From Bdellovibrio sp. 22V (GTDB lineage Bacteria; Bdellovibrionota; Bdellovibrionia; Bdellovibrionales; Bdellovibrionaceae), in the NCBI RefSeq assembly GCF_030169785.1, contig NZ_CP125854.1:2294001-2358000 (forward strand): DNA of 64,000 nucleotides. Reading direction: 5' to 3'. Below, piece after piece: positions 1-9,258 of this stretch (positions are counted from its first letter, which is position 1; each line of letters begins with the position of its first letter). Position numbers and translations under genes: made by a program. The notes under the pieces were generated by a model that was not told the origin of the DNA, did no database searches, and saw only the letters and a list, made by a program, of their open reading frames with translations.

Positions 1-2
1 TG

Positions 3-416
3 GGGCTGAATGCCAGCTGGAATTTCTTTTCTCCAGATCCGGCACACACAATGTACATTCGGTATGTCGTTCGTTACCTCGATGAAGAGGGCAATGAAAC
101 AAAGGAATCGGTCGAAGGATTTTTCCCTGAAGAGAAAAATCTTGGGATCTCGTCACCGTTCCGCAAAAGAGAACTCTATGCCATGCGCTTTATGGTCATT
201 GATCCTAAGCGTTTGCGGGTCTTGCTAGGTCCTTGGCTGTGTCGTCAATATCCTGAAGCCACGTCTATTGAGATGGAACACGTCATTGAAACAGTGCCTC
301 CGTTAGATCAAGTCGTCACTTTAAAGGACGAAACCGTGAAAGATCTTTCCCAAGAATTGCAGTTCATCCGTGAGTATCATTCCTGCACGGGTGGCTCTGA
401 CGAGGAGGCTTTATGA
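3..416 (+). CDS. Partial CDS: C-terminal part of a probable HTTM partner protein
   Basis: The reading frame is open from the left edge of the window, so the gene starts upstream; the in-frame ATG at 51 is probably internal. The visible part is soluble and begins with a W-N-F-F-S-P-D-P stretch. A Trp-x-x-Phe-x-Pro-x-Pro motif of this kind is common in small proteins encoded beside HTTM-domain membrane proteins. The stop overlaps the start of the HTTM gene (ATGA at 413-416), so the two are probably translationally coupled and act together. The biochemical role is unknown, and the family assignment rests on the motif and the neighbour. Confidence 0.6.
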   Translation, partial: GLNASWNFFSPDPAHTMYIRYVVRYLDEEGNETKESVEGFFPEEKNLGISSPFRKRELYAMRFMVIDPKRLRVLLGPWLCRQYPEATSIEMEHVIETVPPLDQVVTLKDETVKDLSQELQFIREYHSCTGGSDEEAL

Positions 417-1318
417 TGAAGCAGCTTTGGCAGCGCTGGGACCGTTTTTGGTTTGCTCCGCAGAATTTATTGGGCTTAGCGTGGATGCGCATTGTTCTAT
501 GCGGAACAATGCTCTACATGTACATCATTCGCTTTGCTAATTTGAAGTATTATACCGACGAGAGTTTCATTCCGCGCTCTTTGGCATTGGAAGTGATGCA
601 CGATCTATATCGTCCGTTTTTCCTTTGGAGTTTTTGGCCGGACTCGATGAATTTCGCGGCTCATCTGTTGCTCGTTGTTCTCTTGTTGCTTTTAACTTTG
701 GGAGTGGGCGGGCGTTGGGTTATGTGGCTGGCATGGGTGATCAATGCCGGTTTTATTCAGCGTAACTATGCGGTGAATTTCGGTGCGGATATTATCGCAG
801 CATTGTTTTTATTTTATATGTCCTTCACGCAGTCTTGCGAAAGATTGAGTGTTCTTAATTTGTGGCGCAAAAAAACGGCGTTCAAAGAATCCGACATGAT
901 GAGTTCTTTGATGATCCGTATGATGCAATTTCAGATCTGCGTGATTTACGGATACACAGGATGGGAAAAGCTCAAGGGTGGAAGCTGGTGGGATGGAACG
1001 GCTCTATGGAGTGTTCTTGCAAACCCACAGATGACAACGCTGGATTTTTCGTTCTTGCGGGCGATTCCGTGGGTGATCCCGGTGATTGCTTATCTGACAA
1101 TTATTTTTGAAGTTTATTTCCCGGTGATGGTGGCTTGGCCGAAAACACGTTACTTGTGGCTACTTCTTGGCGTCGGTTTTCATATAGGTATTGGTGTCTT
1201 TATGGGGCTCGGACCTTTTGCAACGACGATGATGTCGACGTATTTCCTTTTCTTGGAGCCGCGGCATTTGCAAAACGCCAAACAGCATCTGCCGTTTAAA
1301 CTCTTCAAAACGACTTAA
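413..1318 (+). CDS. HTTM-domain integral membrane protein
   Basis: 301-residue polytopic membrane protein with several hydrophobic helices, for example around residues 25-40, 83-110 and 225-270. The N-terminal pattern (R-F-W-F-A-P-Q-N, then LAWMRIVLCG) fits the HTTM family, which is related to vitamin K-dependent gamma-carboxylase. Bacterial HTTM proteins have mostly undefined functions, so carboxylase activity should not be assumed. The start overlaps the stop of the preceding gene; ATG codons at 413 and 416 are both possible. The gene ends before an inverted repeat at 1320-1352. Confidence 0.75.
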   Translation: MMKQLWQRWDRFWFAPQNLLGLAWMRIVLCGTMLYMYIIRFANLKYYTDESFIPRSLALEVMHDLYRPFFLWSFWPDSMNFAAHLLLVVLLLLLTLGVGGRWVMWLAWVINAGFIQRNYAVNFGADIIAALFLFYMSFTQSCERLSVLNLWRKKTAFKESDMMSSLMIRMMQFQICVIYGYTGWEKLKGGSWWDGTALWSVLANPQMTTLDFSFLRAIPWVIPVIAYLTIIFEVYFPVMVAWPKTRYLWLLLGVGFHIGIGVFMGLGPFATTMMSTYFLFLEPRHLQNAKQHLPFKLFKTT

Positions 1319-1319
1319 A

Positions 1320-1352
1320 TTGAGACAAAGAAAAGACTTGGGAGTGTCTCAA
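1320..1352. repeat. Inverted repeat downstream of the HTTM gene
   Basis: TTGAGACA (1320-1327) and TGTCTCAA (1345-1352) form perfect 8-bp arms. A competing stem, GACTTG with CAAGTC, lies partly inside. No T-tract follows, so it is not an obvious intrinsic terminator. It may be an operator or an RNA hairpin. Confidence 0.4.
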
Positions 1353-1422
1353 GTCTGGACCCTTAGCAAAAACTGATTTAGCTCCGATAAGGTCTCTATT
1401 ATCCTAAAGGGGTGGGGGATCT

Positions 1423-1908
1423 ATGAAATCTTCAGCGCTCAAGATTATGGTTTTAACCAGTCTTCTTATGACTTTGGCGAGCTGTTCGCCAATTCAGGGC
1501 AATTCCCTTTTAACAGATCAAAAAGATGATCCATCGACTCATACTTTGGATAAAACTCCGAAGCAGGAAGAGATTTATCTGAAATCTTTCAGTCCTTCGG
1601 CGGCGGCATCGGGCCTTTCAAAGATCGAAATTTCAGGTGAGTGCTACGTTTCAACATACCCCTCCCACGATATCATTTCTTACGTGAACGGAACGCAAAG
1701 AGCCGTTTTGGATTTGAATGCCACAACAGCGGCCGGTGCAGGGATTGCCACTTGTAAGAATGGAAAATTCAATTTGGCCATCGAAACAGGTTCTTGGGCT
1801 GCGGGCGTTTACACCGTTCGCCTTGTTCTTCGAGCGTATGAGGCCAATAATCCAACACCGATCACCAACGACGCCCAAGGTGCGAGTACACTGACAGTCA
1901 CTCGTTAA
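1423..1908 (+). CDS. Hypothetical lipoprotein
   Basis: 161 residues. A hydrophobic signal segment ends in a lipobox L-A-S-C with the lipidated cysteine at about residue 21, so the mature protein should be membrane anchored. A strong GGGGTGGGGG ribosome-binding region precedes the ATG. The mature part is Ser/Thr-rich with a predicted beta character (alternating residues in YTVRLVLRAYEA) and two further cysteines. I do not recognise a family. It sits alone between the HTTM gene and the Tyr/Cys-rich secreted protein, both on the same strand. Confidence 0.7.
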   Translation: MKSSALKIMVLTSLLMTLASCSPIQGNSLLTDQKDDPSTHTLDKTPKQEEIYLKSFSPSAAASGLSKIEISGECYVSTYPSHDIISYVNGTQRAVLDLNATTAAGAGIATCKNGKFNLAIETGSWAAGVYTVRLVLRAYEANNPTPITNDAQGASTLTVTR

Positions 1909-2035
1909 TCGGGGACACTCTTGTCCTCAAATCTTAATTTCTGCGAAATTTGAGTCAAAGCGACACCATATTTTTATGGTATAGGTCTTGCTTTTTCGTC
2001 CTCCTGGAAAATTCCAAAACCACAGGGGGACAAAA

Positions 2036-3544
2036 ATGCACCGAACTACTTATTTTGCCGCGGCAGCTCTGGCGGGCTTGCTGACCTTGGCTTCCTCAGC
2101 GTTCGCTGAAAAGACATCGGCGACTCTTGTAAGAAATGCCAATTCACAGTTGCAGCTGACAGAGACGCTCTCTAAAGACGTCTATCGCCAGGAATCCTAT
2201 CAAGTGCCGTACACGGTTCAAGAGCCGTATCAGACAACGGAAACCTACTGGGAAGACGTTCCTTATCAAGAGCAAGAATACTACACAGACTACGAAGACT
2301 ACTGGGACCGAGAGTATCGCTGCGAAAACCGTACACGCTATGAACGGGTTTGCCGCGATAAAGTCGACTGTCATATTGTTCCTGGTCGTGGAGCTAACGG
2401 GGAACCCCGCCGTGAATGTACGACAAGTCCCATCTGTGAAAGTGTTCCTCGTAACGAACAAGTCTGTAATTGGGAACAAGTGCGCCGCACTCGCCCTGTT
2501 CAGAAATCACGTTGGGTGACTCGCTATCGTCAAGAACAGCGGACACGTACGGTGACTCGGTACCGTGACAAACAAGTATGCTGTAAAACGGAATATCGTG
2601 ATGTTTTCGATCACACATATTCTGTCCCTGTGACTGTGATTTTCCCTGCGGAAACACAGTTGGTGGGGAATGAACAAGAAACTTTCAGCGTGAAATTATC
2701 CGGTACAGAAGCGGCTCCCTCCGTGACGTTCACGGTGCGTGAAGCGATCTTCGGTTACCAAATTCTCCGTCAGGAAAATCACGCGGGCGGTGTTTTGATT
2801 GAACTCAAGACAGTTCCTTTGTACACACAGGCGCAATTAGGTGCAGCTTCGATTAAGAATCTTTCTTTGGAAGAGGTTACCAACGGTTCTATCATTCGCT
2901 TCCAAGATCAGGGCTTGAAAAAGAGAATTGCGACAAGATACGCGTATCAAATCAAAGAAGTCGGTTCTCCCGATGTTTTGATTGCCGGTGAACTTGTGGG
3001 TGGTCCTGCGCAAGTTGAAATCCGTTTGGCGCAGGTTCTTGAGGACAACAAAGAATACCAGTTAGAACTTCGTCTGCAAAGACAAGGTCTGCCATTGGCA
3101 GGACCGGTGGATGAGGTGGTGACGGCACTTAAAAAAGTGACGCCTCTGAAAAATGCGGAACTTCATATGCGTCGTGATCAAATCAATACGTTTGAAATTC
3201 GCGGCGAAAGATCAGCAGCAAAACTTCTTTTCCGCGACCAATCTCCGGCAGATGAAGGGGTTCGTACCGTCTACAAAATCGAAATCTTGATCGGTGGAGA
3301 AAGCGGCACAGTGGTTGCGACCAAAGAGTTGGCGCGTGAACAAATGCCGATGGCAACGAAAGGTTTTTTCAAGCTGGGGCTAGCGCAAGATATCGGTGTT
3401 TCGGCTTCGATCTTGGAAGATAAAGCCCGCCGCGGAAAACTCGTTACAGCGCGAGTGACGACAACAAGAACGAACCCTCGTTTGAACGAAGGTAATCCCG
3501 TCGTTCTTCGTCACGTCCATGTTCAAGAAATCGTTCGTGAGTAA
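2036..3544 (+). CDS. Secreted Tyr/Arg/Cys-rich repeat protein of unknown function
   Basis: 502 residues from the ATG at 2036, chosen because CAGGGGGAC lies just upstream and a clean signal peptide (AxA end near residue 24) follows; an in-frame start at 1988 would bury it. Residues about 50-200 are unusual: repeated Y-x-V-P-Y and P-Y-x-T-T-E type units, many Tyr, Arg and Glu, and eight cysteines (about 96, 106, 112, 128, 134, 144, 182, 183). The remaining C-terminal part looks like ordinary beta-rich domains. Location is periplasmic or outer surface. I do not recognise a characterised family; an envelope or adhesive role is speculation. An intrinsic terminator follows at 3574. Confidence 0.75.
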   Translation: MHRTTYFAAAALAGLLTLASSAFAEKTSATLVRNANSQLQLTETLSKDVYRQESYQVPYTVQEPYQTTETYWEDVPYQEQEYYTDYEDYWDREYRCENRTRYERVCRDKVDCHIVPGRGANGEPRRECTTSPICESVPRNEQVCNWEQVRRTRPVQKSRWVTRYRQEQRTRTVTRYRDKQVCCKTEYRDVFDHTYSVPVTVIFPAETQLVGNEQETFSVKLSGTEAAPSVTFTVREAIFGYQILRQENHAGGVLIELKTVPLYTQAQLGAASIKNLSLEEVTNGSIIRFQDQGLKKRIATRYAYQIKEVGSPDVLIAGELVGGPAQVEIRLAQVLEDNKEYQLELRLQRQGLPLAGPVDEVVTALKKVTPLKNAELHMRRDQINTFEIRGERSAAKLLFRDQSPADEGVRTVYKIEILIGGESGTVVATKELAREQMPMATKGFFKLGLAQDIGVSASILEDKARRGKLVTARVTTTRTNPRLNEGNPVVLRHVHVQEIVRE

Positions 3545-3573
3545 TAGCCTGAAATAACAGGAATGAACACACC

Positions 3574-3604
3574 AGGGGAGGCTTCGAGCTTCCCCTTATT
3601 TTTT
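3574..3604 (+). terminator. Intrinsic terminator after the Tyr/Cys-rich gene
   Basis: AGGGGAGGC and GCTTCCCCT form a 9-bp stem (one G-T wobble) around a TTCGA loop, followed by TATTTTTT. It lies between convergent genes and overlaps the stop codon of the minus-strand fibre gene. Confidence 0.85.
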
Positions 3605-6600
3605 ACAGATTTTGGCTTTTGGATTCACTTCGCAGATAGCCTGACGAAGCTCCGCATTTTCTTTCTTTACGGAAGCAATCTCACGCTCTTGTTTTTCAAC
3701 CAGATTTTGCAATTTCGCGATTTGCGAGTCGTTAAGTTTGCAGAGGCCTGCAAGCTCTTTGGTTGATTCAATCAGCGGTCCGATCAACTTCGTATAGGCC
3801 ACAGATTTAAAACCTTGGCTGTCGGTTTGTACGGCTTCAGGGAACTGAGCTTCCACTTCCTGCGCGATAACTCCCATGTCTCTATTTTTAGGTAAGTTCA
3901 AATCGGGGCGGACATCCTGTTGCCAATCAAAGGTGACTCCGCGAAGCTGCAGAACCTTTTCTAAGGCTTGAGGAATCACCTCGACATGAGTTTTAAGACG
4001 CTTATCAGAAAGGTTCTGGTACGCACTCGTTCCGCCGGCAGTCCCATTCACCCAGAAATTCAAACTGCTTGGATTGGTTGCAGCATTAATCATGACAAGA
4101 CCTCCCGGTGAAACCGTGAAGGCATTGGCGCTGGCCGTGGTCGGTCCCGGGCGAATCCAGAAGTGCGATGCATCGACACCGACGTAGAATCTTTGACCGG
4201 TGTCGGCTTCTTCGTAACCCATGTAAGGAGCCGTTGCATTGTACAGGGTGAAAGGAGCAATGGCGGGATTGGATCCGCCTTTGTTGAAGCTGACCCATCC
4301 GCTTGTGTTGATATGAAAGCGTGTTGCAGGTCCATTCGCATCCCAGATGTAGAAATCTTTTGTTCCGTTCACCATGGAATCTTGTCCGACCTCGTAATCG
4401 CCAAAGAGCATGGAGGCCCGTTGGTCCGAAGCGGTTCCCACAGGCATAATGTTGAGCAAACGACTTCCTGACGTGGCGTTAGCGAGCGTTAAAAGATTTC
4501 CTGGATTGCTTGTACCGATACCCACCTTACCGTCATTCGTAATGCGCATACGTTGCAGTGATGCCGTTGCTCCATTTGGTGTCGTATAGAAAGTGATGTA
4601 GTCACCCAAGGCTGTGGCCGATTGGTTTTCAGAGGCCCAAATCACCATTCCGGGGTTGGCCGTATTTGTAATGCCGTTTTTACCTAAAAACTGCGCCAAT
4701 AAATCATTAGCAAGAGGGTGGGTCGGCGCTGCGAGCGTTCCGCGAGTGCGCGTTCCTATAAAAGAGCCACCGGAGTTTGCAGAACCCGAGGTTGAAGACT
4801 TCGCCCAATAAGCGGCATCTCCGCCTTCGTAGCTCGTGGTGACCGTACCACCAATTTGTAAATTGATATTTTGAGTCGTCGCCCAAGTGCCCTGTTGATC
4901 AGCGGAAATACCGATACGAAGAGCATTGTCAGATGCATTCGTCGCAGGACCGATACCCCAATACCCGGAGCTCGTCCAGTTCCCCACATAAGAAGCTTGT
5001 CCAGCACTGCTTAAGTAAGATCCGACATAAACACCATATTTGCTTGATTGGGATCCAGTAGGACCCACTTGCAAGAGATTGTTCGGAGAGCTGGCACCGA
5101 TACCGAATCTCCCTGTGTTGCCGTCCAAGCGCATGCGTTCTGTCACGCTTGTGCTTCCGGAGCTGATAGTGCCGAAAATTAAATTTGTTCCTGATGTCGA
5201 TGATGTCCAGTTTTCTGAGGCCTGCGCATAAATCTGCGCTCCTGTTGAATAGCTGGAGCCACTTCTTAAACCCTGAAAAAGAATTTGTCCTAAGTTATCA
5301 CCACTTGCAACGGCTGTCGCTGAAACACTGCTGCCGCGAGCATTTTCAAAAATAAGATCGCCACCGCCTGAGAAAGTTCCGGTGTAGTTCTTAATCATAA
5401 TTCCCGGAGACCGTGAAGCGGTTGATGAATTATTAAAAATCGTGAGACCACCGGAACCGTCAGCTTGAGATATCGTTAAGAGATCGCTCGGAACTGTGCT
5501 GCCGATACCCACTTTGCCTGTGGTATCGATAGTCATCGCAACAGAGTTGTTTGTTTTTAGTGACAAAGAATTCGCGTCGTTTGTTCCTAAGGTCGCAGCT
5601 CCACCGAAAGAGTTTCCACCGTTAATATAAAACCCGGCAGCGGTGAATGTCTGACAGCCTGGAACACCACTCGCATTAAAGGTGATCGTTTGCCCCACTC
5701 CGCACGTAAATGGAGTGTAGCTGGAACCTGTCCCATCGGAGGCTACCAAGCGATTGGCTGTCATAGAGGTGGCGCCCGTACCTCCTTTGGTTACTGGAAC
5801 CGCAGAAGGAAAATTCGCTGGGTCCGCGCTGATTGTACCGGAAGAAACCGCAATACCGGATCCAACCTGCACGACACCTTTCGCAGACGTTGTCGCATCA
5901 TTGACTGAAATAACAGGAGTCGAAGTTCCTGTTGCCACCACAATCGGAAGAGTTCCCGTCACACTCGTGACAGTTCCAGTTGTTGGTGTGATCCATTTAA
6001 GTCCGCCAGCTTGTGTGGAGTCGGCAGAAAGGACCTGGCCATTGGTTCCGACGGCAAGACTCACATCATTGGTGCCATCGTTGGTGATTAATGCGCCTTT
6101 TGCTGTGATAGGTGAGAGAGCATTAAATGCGGTGACTGCGGTGTTTGCACCGGTGCCACCATTCGTGATCGGTAAAACTCCCGTGACGTCAGAAGTTAAA
6201 TTAATCGCAGCGCCATTGCTCGCTGTCGTAATACGCCCTTGCGCATCGACGGTGATACTAGCGCGTGTGTAAGAGCCTGCCGCGACTCCCGAGTTGGGAA
6301 GGCTCAACGTGACGTTGCCGGAAGTGCCGCCACCACTGAGTCCTGTTCCTGCAGTGACCCCTGTGATTGTCCCGCCTGAACCTGATGCGGAGGCCATGAC
6401 ACTCCAGGCGCCGGAGTTGTATTGATAGATTTTATTTGTGTCCGTCGCAAAATAAATAGAACCCGCCGTAGGTGAAGCGGGTTTGCTTGCATCAAGTCCC
6501 GTTTGAACAGAAGGAGTGCCTCCCGCATTGCTCACTAAAGAATCCGTGATGCCGTATCCGCTGAGTGTTGTCGGTTTCCCCGTGGTAATTTTTGACCAGT

Positions 6601-8155
6601 CTAAATTAGGAATATTAGAAGCAGAAATAGTGCCACTTAAATCGCTGGCATTAAGTGCGGAGTTTACAAATGCAGTTCCATTGTGTCTTAGATATTGCCC
6701 CGTCGACGGTGAAGTGATCGTTAAAGTTGTACCCTGAAGTTTTGCCACTGTTGCCGCTGCCGAGTTCGGGCCTGTTGCCGTGACATCACCGGTAAGAGCC
6801 GTGATGTAATTTCCGGCAGCTTGTTTATTGTTAAACGTATTCCAATCAGTCGAACTTAAATATCCGTTTGTGGATGTCGTCGCCTGAGAGATTGAGATCG
6901 TCGGTGTCGTCGTTCCCGACGCGACACTGATAGGAGCCGTGCCGCTGACATTGGTGACGGTACCGCCGCCGTTGTTATCAGCCGCGGGTGCCCATTTTGT
7001 TCCATCATATTTAAGAACTTGTCCTGCAGTCGGCACGGTTGAATCGACGGAAACACCTTTGATTTTATTTACGCTTACAGCGCCAATCGTTCCACTCACA
7101 TCACCGGCAACAGAGACATTGATGGCTTGACAGAGGAATTTTCCTGCAACCGAACTCCAATACGGTGTTTCATGAACAGCGCAATTCGCACTTCCTACAG
7201 CGGTATCAAACGCCGCCGTCGTTAAATAGCCACTTAATGTCGATGAAAGATTTGTCACATCAGAAATCGCAATGGCCGAGTTCACCCATTGACTGCCTGA
7301 GTATTTCAAAAACTGTCCGCTCGCAGGAGCCGAGATCCCTAAATCTGTCCCTTGAATTTTCGCCACAGAAGGATTGGGATAAGTGCCGCTTAAATCCCCG
7401 CCGGCAGAGCCTGTCGGAGTTCGAGCATCCGTAAACCGGGAGTCATTACCAGCGGCCACTGTGTTTGCAGAGGTTCCCACGTTTAAAGTCAGCAGGGGCG
7501 TCGAGGTGTTATTGATAATAGTTAAATAAGAATTTGCGGAGGTCACATCCGTCACGGTTCCGCCACTGGCACCACTTACGGCATTACAGCTAAAGTTAGT
7601 GCCGTCCCAGGCTAAGAAAGTTCCCGCAGCACAAGTGGGAAGAAGAGTTTTCGCAACGAAATCATTTTCCGTCTTAGTTCCCAATTTTTCTGTCGCGAGT
7701 GAAAAAGCAGCATAAGGTACAGAACGGATTTCACTTGAAGGGGAGACGGCCTTCCAGCCGACACCGTCGTGAAATTGAACTTTTAAAAGACGAATATCCC
7801 CTTGAGCGGGAGTGTAAGTGGCTCCGCCATCACAGTTTTGAACTTTCGAGTTATTAAAGGAATCAAGAAGAGTGTAAAGAGGGTCTGTGGGATAAAGCTT
7901 TGTGCCAGAACCAATGGGCACATCAAAAACACCGCCGGAGTTCATCATGTTCACGGTGTTTCTTTGTTCCCTGTACAAAACGCAGTTTCCGCTGGGATTT
8001 GTGATTTCAAAAAGAAAGCTGACGTTATTATATTCTAACGGTGTTCCGTCTGACTTTAAAATTCGTCCTTGATAGGTTAAGGAATTCGGTGAGGCGAAAA
8101 CCTTCATAGACAAAAATAAGATTAGAGCCAAGAGATAATACGTACCGTTTCTCAT
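3596..8155 (-). CDS. Giant secreted phage-fibre-like protein with C-terminal S74 chaperone domain
   Basis: 1519 residues. An N-terminal signal peptide ends near F-A-S-P. The body is low-complexity Gly/Thr/Ser/Asn-rich sequence with repeated fibre-like units such as GDLSGTYPNPSVAKIQG, GDVSGTIG and TNGGTGAN. The C-terminus carries an intramolecular chaperone (peptidase S74) domain from about residue 1383, starting S-D-K-R-L-K; the Ser and the Lys five residues later match the self-cleavage dyad of endosialidase-type chaperones. A coiled coil follows and the protein ends in K-I-C-K-K. By family knowledge the chaperone drives trimerisation and is then cut off. The likely product is a trimeric surface fibre or adhesin, perhaps for prey or surface contact (inference). 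Confidence 0.85.
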   Translation of the reverse strand: MRNGTYYLLALILFLSMKVFASPNSLTYQGRILKSDGTPLEYNNVSFLFEITNPSGNCVLYREQRNTVNMMNSGGVFDVPIGSGTKLYPTDPLYTLLDSFNNSKVQNCDGGATYTPAQGDIRLLKVQFHDGVGWKAVSPSSEIRSVPYAAFSLATEKLGTKTENDFVAKTLLPTCAAGTFLAWDGTNFSCNAVSGASGGTVTDVTSANSYLTIINNTSTPLLTLNVGTSANTVAAGNDSRFTDARTPTGSAGGDLSGTYPNPSVAKIQGTDLGISAPASGQFLKYSGSQWVNSAIAISDVTNLSSTLSGYLTTAAFDTAVGSANCAVHETPYWSSVAGKFLCQAINVSVAGDVSGTIGAVSVNKIKGVSVDSTVPTAGQVLKYDGTKWAPAADNNGGGTVTNVSGTAPISVASGTTTPTISISQATTSTNGYLSSTDWNTFNNKQAAGNYITALTGDVTATGPNSAAATVAKLQGTTLTITSPSTGQYLRHNGTAFVNSALNASDLSGTISASNIPNLDWSKITTGKPTTLSGYGITDSLVSNAGGTPSVQTGLDASKPASPTAGSIYFATDTNKIYQYNSGAWSVMASASGSGGTITGVTAGTGLSGGGTSGNVTLSLPNSGVAAGSYTRASITVDAQGRITTASNGAAINLTSDVTGVLPITNGGTGANTAVTAFNALSPITAKGALITNDGTNDVSLAVGTNGQVLSADSTQAGGLKWITPTTGTVTSVTGTLPIVVATGTSTPVISVNDATTSAKGVVQVGSGIAVSSGTISADPANFPSAVPVTKGGTGATSMTANRLVASDGTGSSYTPFTCGVGQTITFNASGVPGCQTFTAAGFYINGGNSFGGAATLGTNDANSLSLKTNNSVAMTIDTTGKVGIGSTVPSDLLTISQADGSGGLTIFNNSSTASRSPGIMIKNYTGTFSGGGDLIFENARGSSVSATAVASGDNLGQILFQGLRSGSSYSTGAQIYAQASENWTSSTSGTNLIFGTISSGSTSVTERMRLDGNTGRFGIGASSPNNLLQVGPTGSQSSKYGVYVGSYLSSAGQASYVGNWTSSGYWGIGPATNASDNALRIGISADQQGTWATTQNINLQIGGTVTTSYEGGDAAYWAKSSTSGSANSGGSFIGTRTRGTLAAPTHPLANDLLAQFLGKNGITNTANPGMVIWASENQSATALGDYITFYTTPNGATASLQRMRITNDGKVGIGTSNPGNLLTLANATSGSRLLNIMPVGTASDQRASMLFGDYEVGQDSMVNGTKDFYIWDANGPATRFHINTSGWVSFNKGGSNPAIAPFTLYNATAPYMGYEEADTGQRFYVGVDASHFWIRPGPTTASANAFTVSPGGLVMINAATNPSSLNFWVNGTAGGTSAYQNLSDKRLKTHVEVIPQALEKVLQLRGVTFDWQQDVRPDLNLPKNRDMGVIAQEVEAQFPEAVQTDSQGFKSVAYTKLIGPLIESTKELAGLCKLNDSQIAKLQNLVEKQEREIASVKKENAELRQAICEVNPKAKICKK

Positions 8156-8237
8156 GCATATCTTATCGGTTTTTTAACAGGATATTGTGAGTATGTGAGG
8201 TCTAGAATGCGGCATTTACTTTTACGGGAGATTCCAT

Positions 8238-8252
8238 GTCTCAAGTTGAGAC
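8238..8252. repeat. Short near-perfect palindrome between the fibre gene and the binding-protein gene
   Basis: GTCTCAA and TTGAGAC flank a single G. It lies between the upstream end of the fibre gene and the end of the neighbouring minus-strand gene. It could be a protein-binding site. The same heptamer occurs in other spacers (1320-1352, near 47499 and near 47543). Confidence 0.35.
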
Positions 8253-8281
8253 GGTTACATTAAGAAACCTCGCGAACTTCG

Positions 8282-9244
8282 TTAAAGGATGAAGTTAAAT
8301 TCTTCCTTCAACTTCTTCTTCGAATCCTGATCTTTACTTTCAAGCAAGATCACATCTTTTAACTGCAAGTCGCGAATAAAAGAAGCGCGTCTTTGCAAAG
8401 GAATTTCATTGGCAGTCACCGTCGAGAAAGCCGAATTAAACGGTGTCTTTAACAAATGCTTTTCTTGAAGTTCTGATGAAGTCATTTCATCCAGAATTTC
8501 CATAATAAATTTCTTATGAGGAGCATTGGCTGGAATGGCCGCTCCATAAATAAGCAGGGCGCTGAGTTGCGGAAGTTCGTTGCGAATATCTTCACTTAAG
8601 GGAGTTTCAATCGCCTCTTCATGAATATCCCGGCGAGTAAGCTGGTCTAGCTGCAAGGTCAGAATTTTCTTTTGCGCTACTTGCTCCCAAAGTCCTTGTT
8701 CTTTCCAGACTTGGAAATGTTTTAGGATGAGATCCTCATCCGCGAGCAAAAACAACGTTGTGTCGTTTTTGTTCTTTAAAAAAATGGTGAATGACTCGTC
8801 ACTCGGCGTGCGAATGCCTGTCTTGATCCAGTAAAAAGGCAAAAAGAAAAACTGATCCGGTGTCTTTGCAGCTGTGAAGTCTGAAGCCACTCGTTGCAAA
8901 AGCTCCCCGCGAGTTCCCGCAACATTTGCAAGAAGGTTCTGATGCGCGAGCGTATGAGCCCAAAAAGAGGGAAGAAAAAGCAGATCGACGGAAGGGCTTG
9001 AAACTGTATTCGCAATGATCGAATCCCAATCACGTGTGACTGTGACTGAAAACTTCACATTGAATTCATCTTCAAGGGTTTTGCGAATTTCGGGAGGGAA
9101 AAAGATTTCGTCCGTGGTCAGAACTTGGATTTTTGTCGGACTGATAAAGTAGCTCTTAGAAAGACCTTGGGGGAGGACTCCGTGAAGAAATCCAACCCCC
9201 ATGCAGATAAGAAAGAAAAAGATCCAAAGAATGTTATTTTTCAA
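8282..9244 (-). CDS. Periplasmic binding-like protein
   Basis: 320 residues from a TTG start at 9244. The N-terminal hydrophobic segment (about residues 4-22) may be an uncleaved anchor or a signal peptide. The sequence then follows an extracellular solute-binding pattern: a beta-strand with T-D-E, a stretch P-S-V-D-L-L-F-L-P typical of type II binding folds, and a Lys-rich C-terminus. No permease or ATPase gene is adjacent, so it may be an orphan or sensory binding protein. It lies 50 bp downstream of nrdB on the same strand, with two hairpins between. The ligand is unknown. Confidence 0.55.
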   Translation of the reverse strand: MKNNILWIFFFLICMGVGFLHGVLPQGLSKSYFISPTKIQVLTTDEIFFPPEIRKTLEDEFNVKFSVTVTRDWDSIIANTVSSPSVDLLFLPSFWAHTLAHQNLLANVAGTRGELLQRVASDFTAAKTPDQFFFLPFYWIKTGIRTPSDESFTIFLKNKNDTTLFLLADEDLILKHFQVWKEQGLWEQVAQKKILTLQLDQLTRRDIHEEAIETPLSEDIRNELPQLSALLIYGAAIPANAPHKKFIMEILDEMTSSELQEKHLLKTPFNSAFSTVTANEIPLQRRASFIRDLQLKDVILLESKDQDSKKKLKEEFNFIL

Positions 9245-9258
9245 TCAGTCCAGTCTCC

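Noticed and set aside
5754-6272. 172-residue plus-strand ORF inside the fibre gene
   Set aside because: Antisense to the repetitive fibre gene; its Val/Pro-rich sequence is the mirror of Gly/Thr-rich repeats.
8236-8289. 18-codon ORF with good GGGAG ribosome-binding site before the fibre gene region on the plus strand
   Set aside because: Too short, no similarity I can name, and it runs into the antisense of the binding-protein gene; may be a chance ATG over the palindrome.
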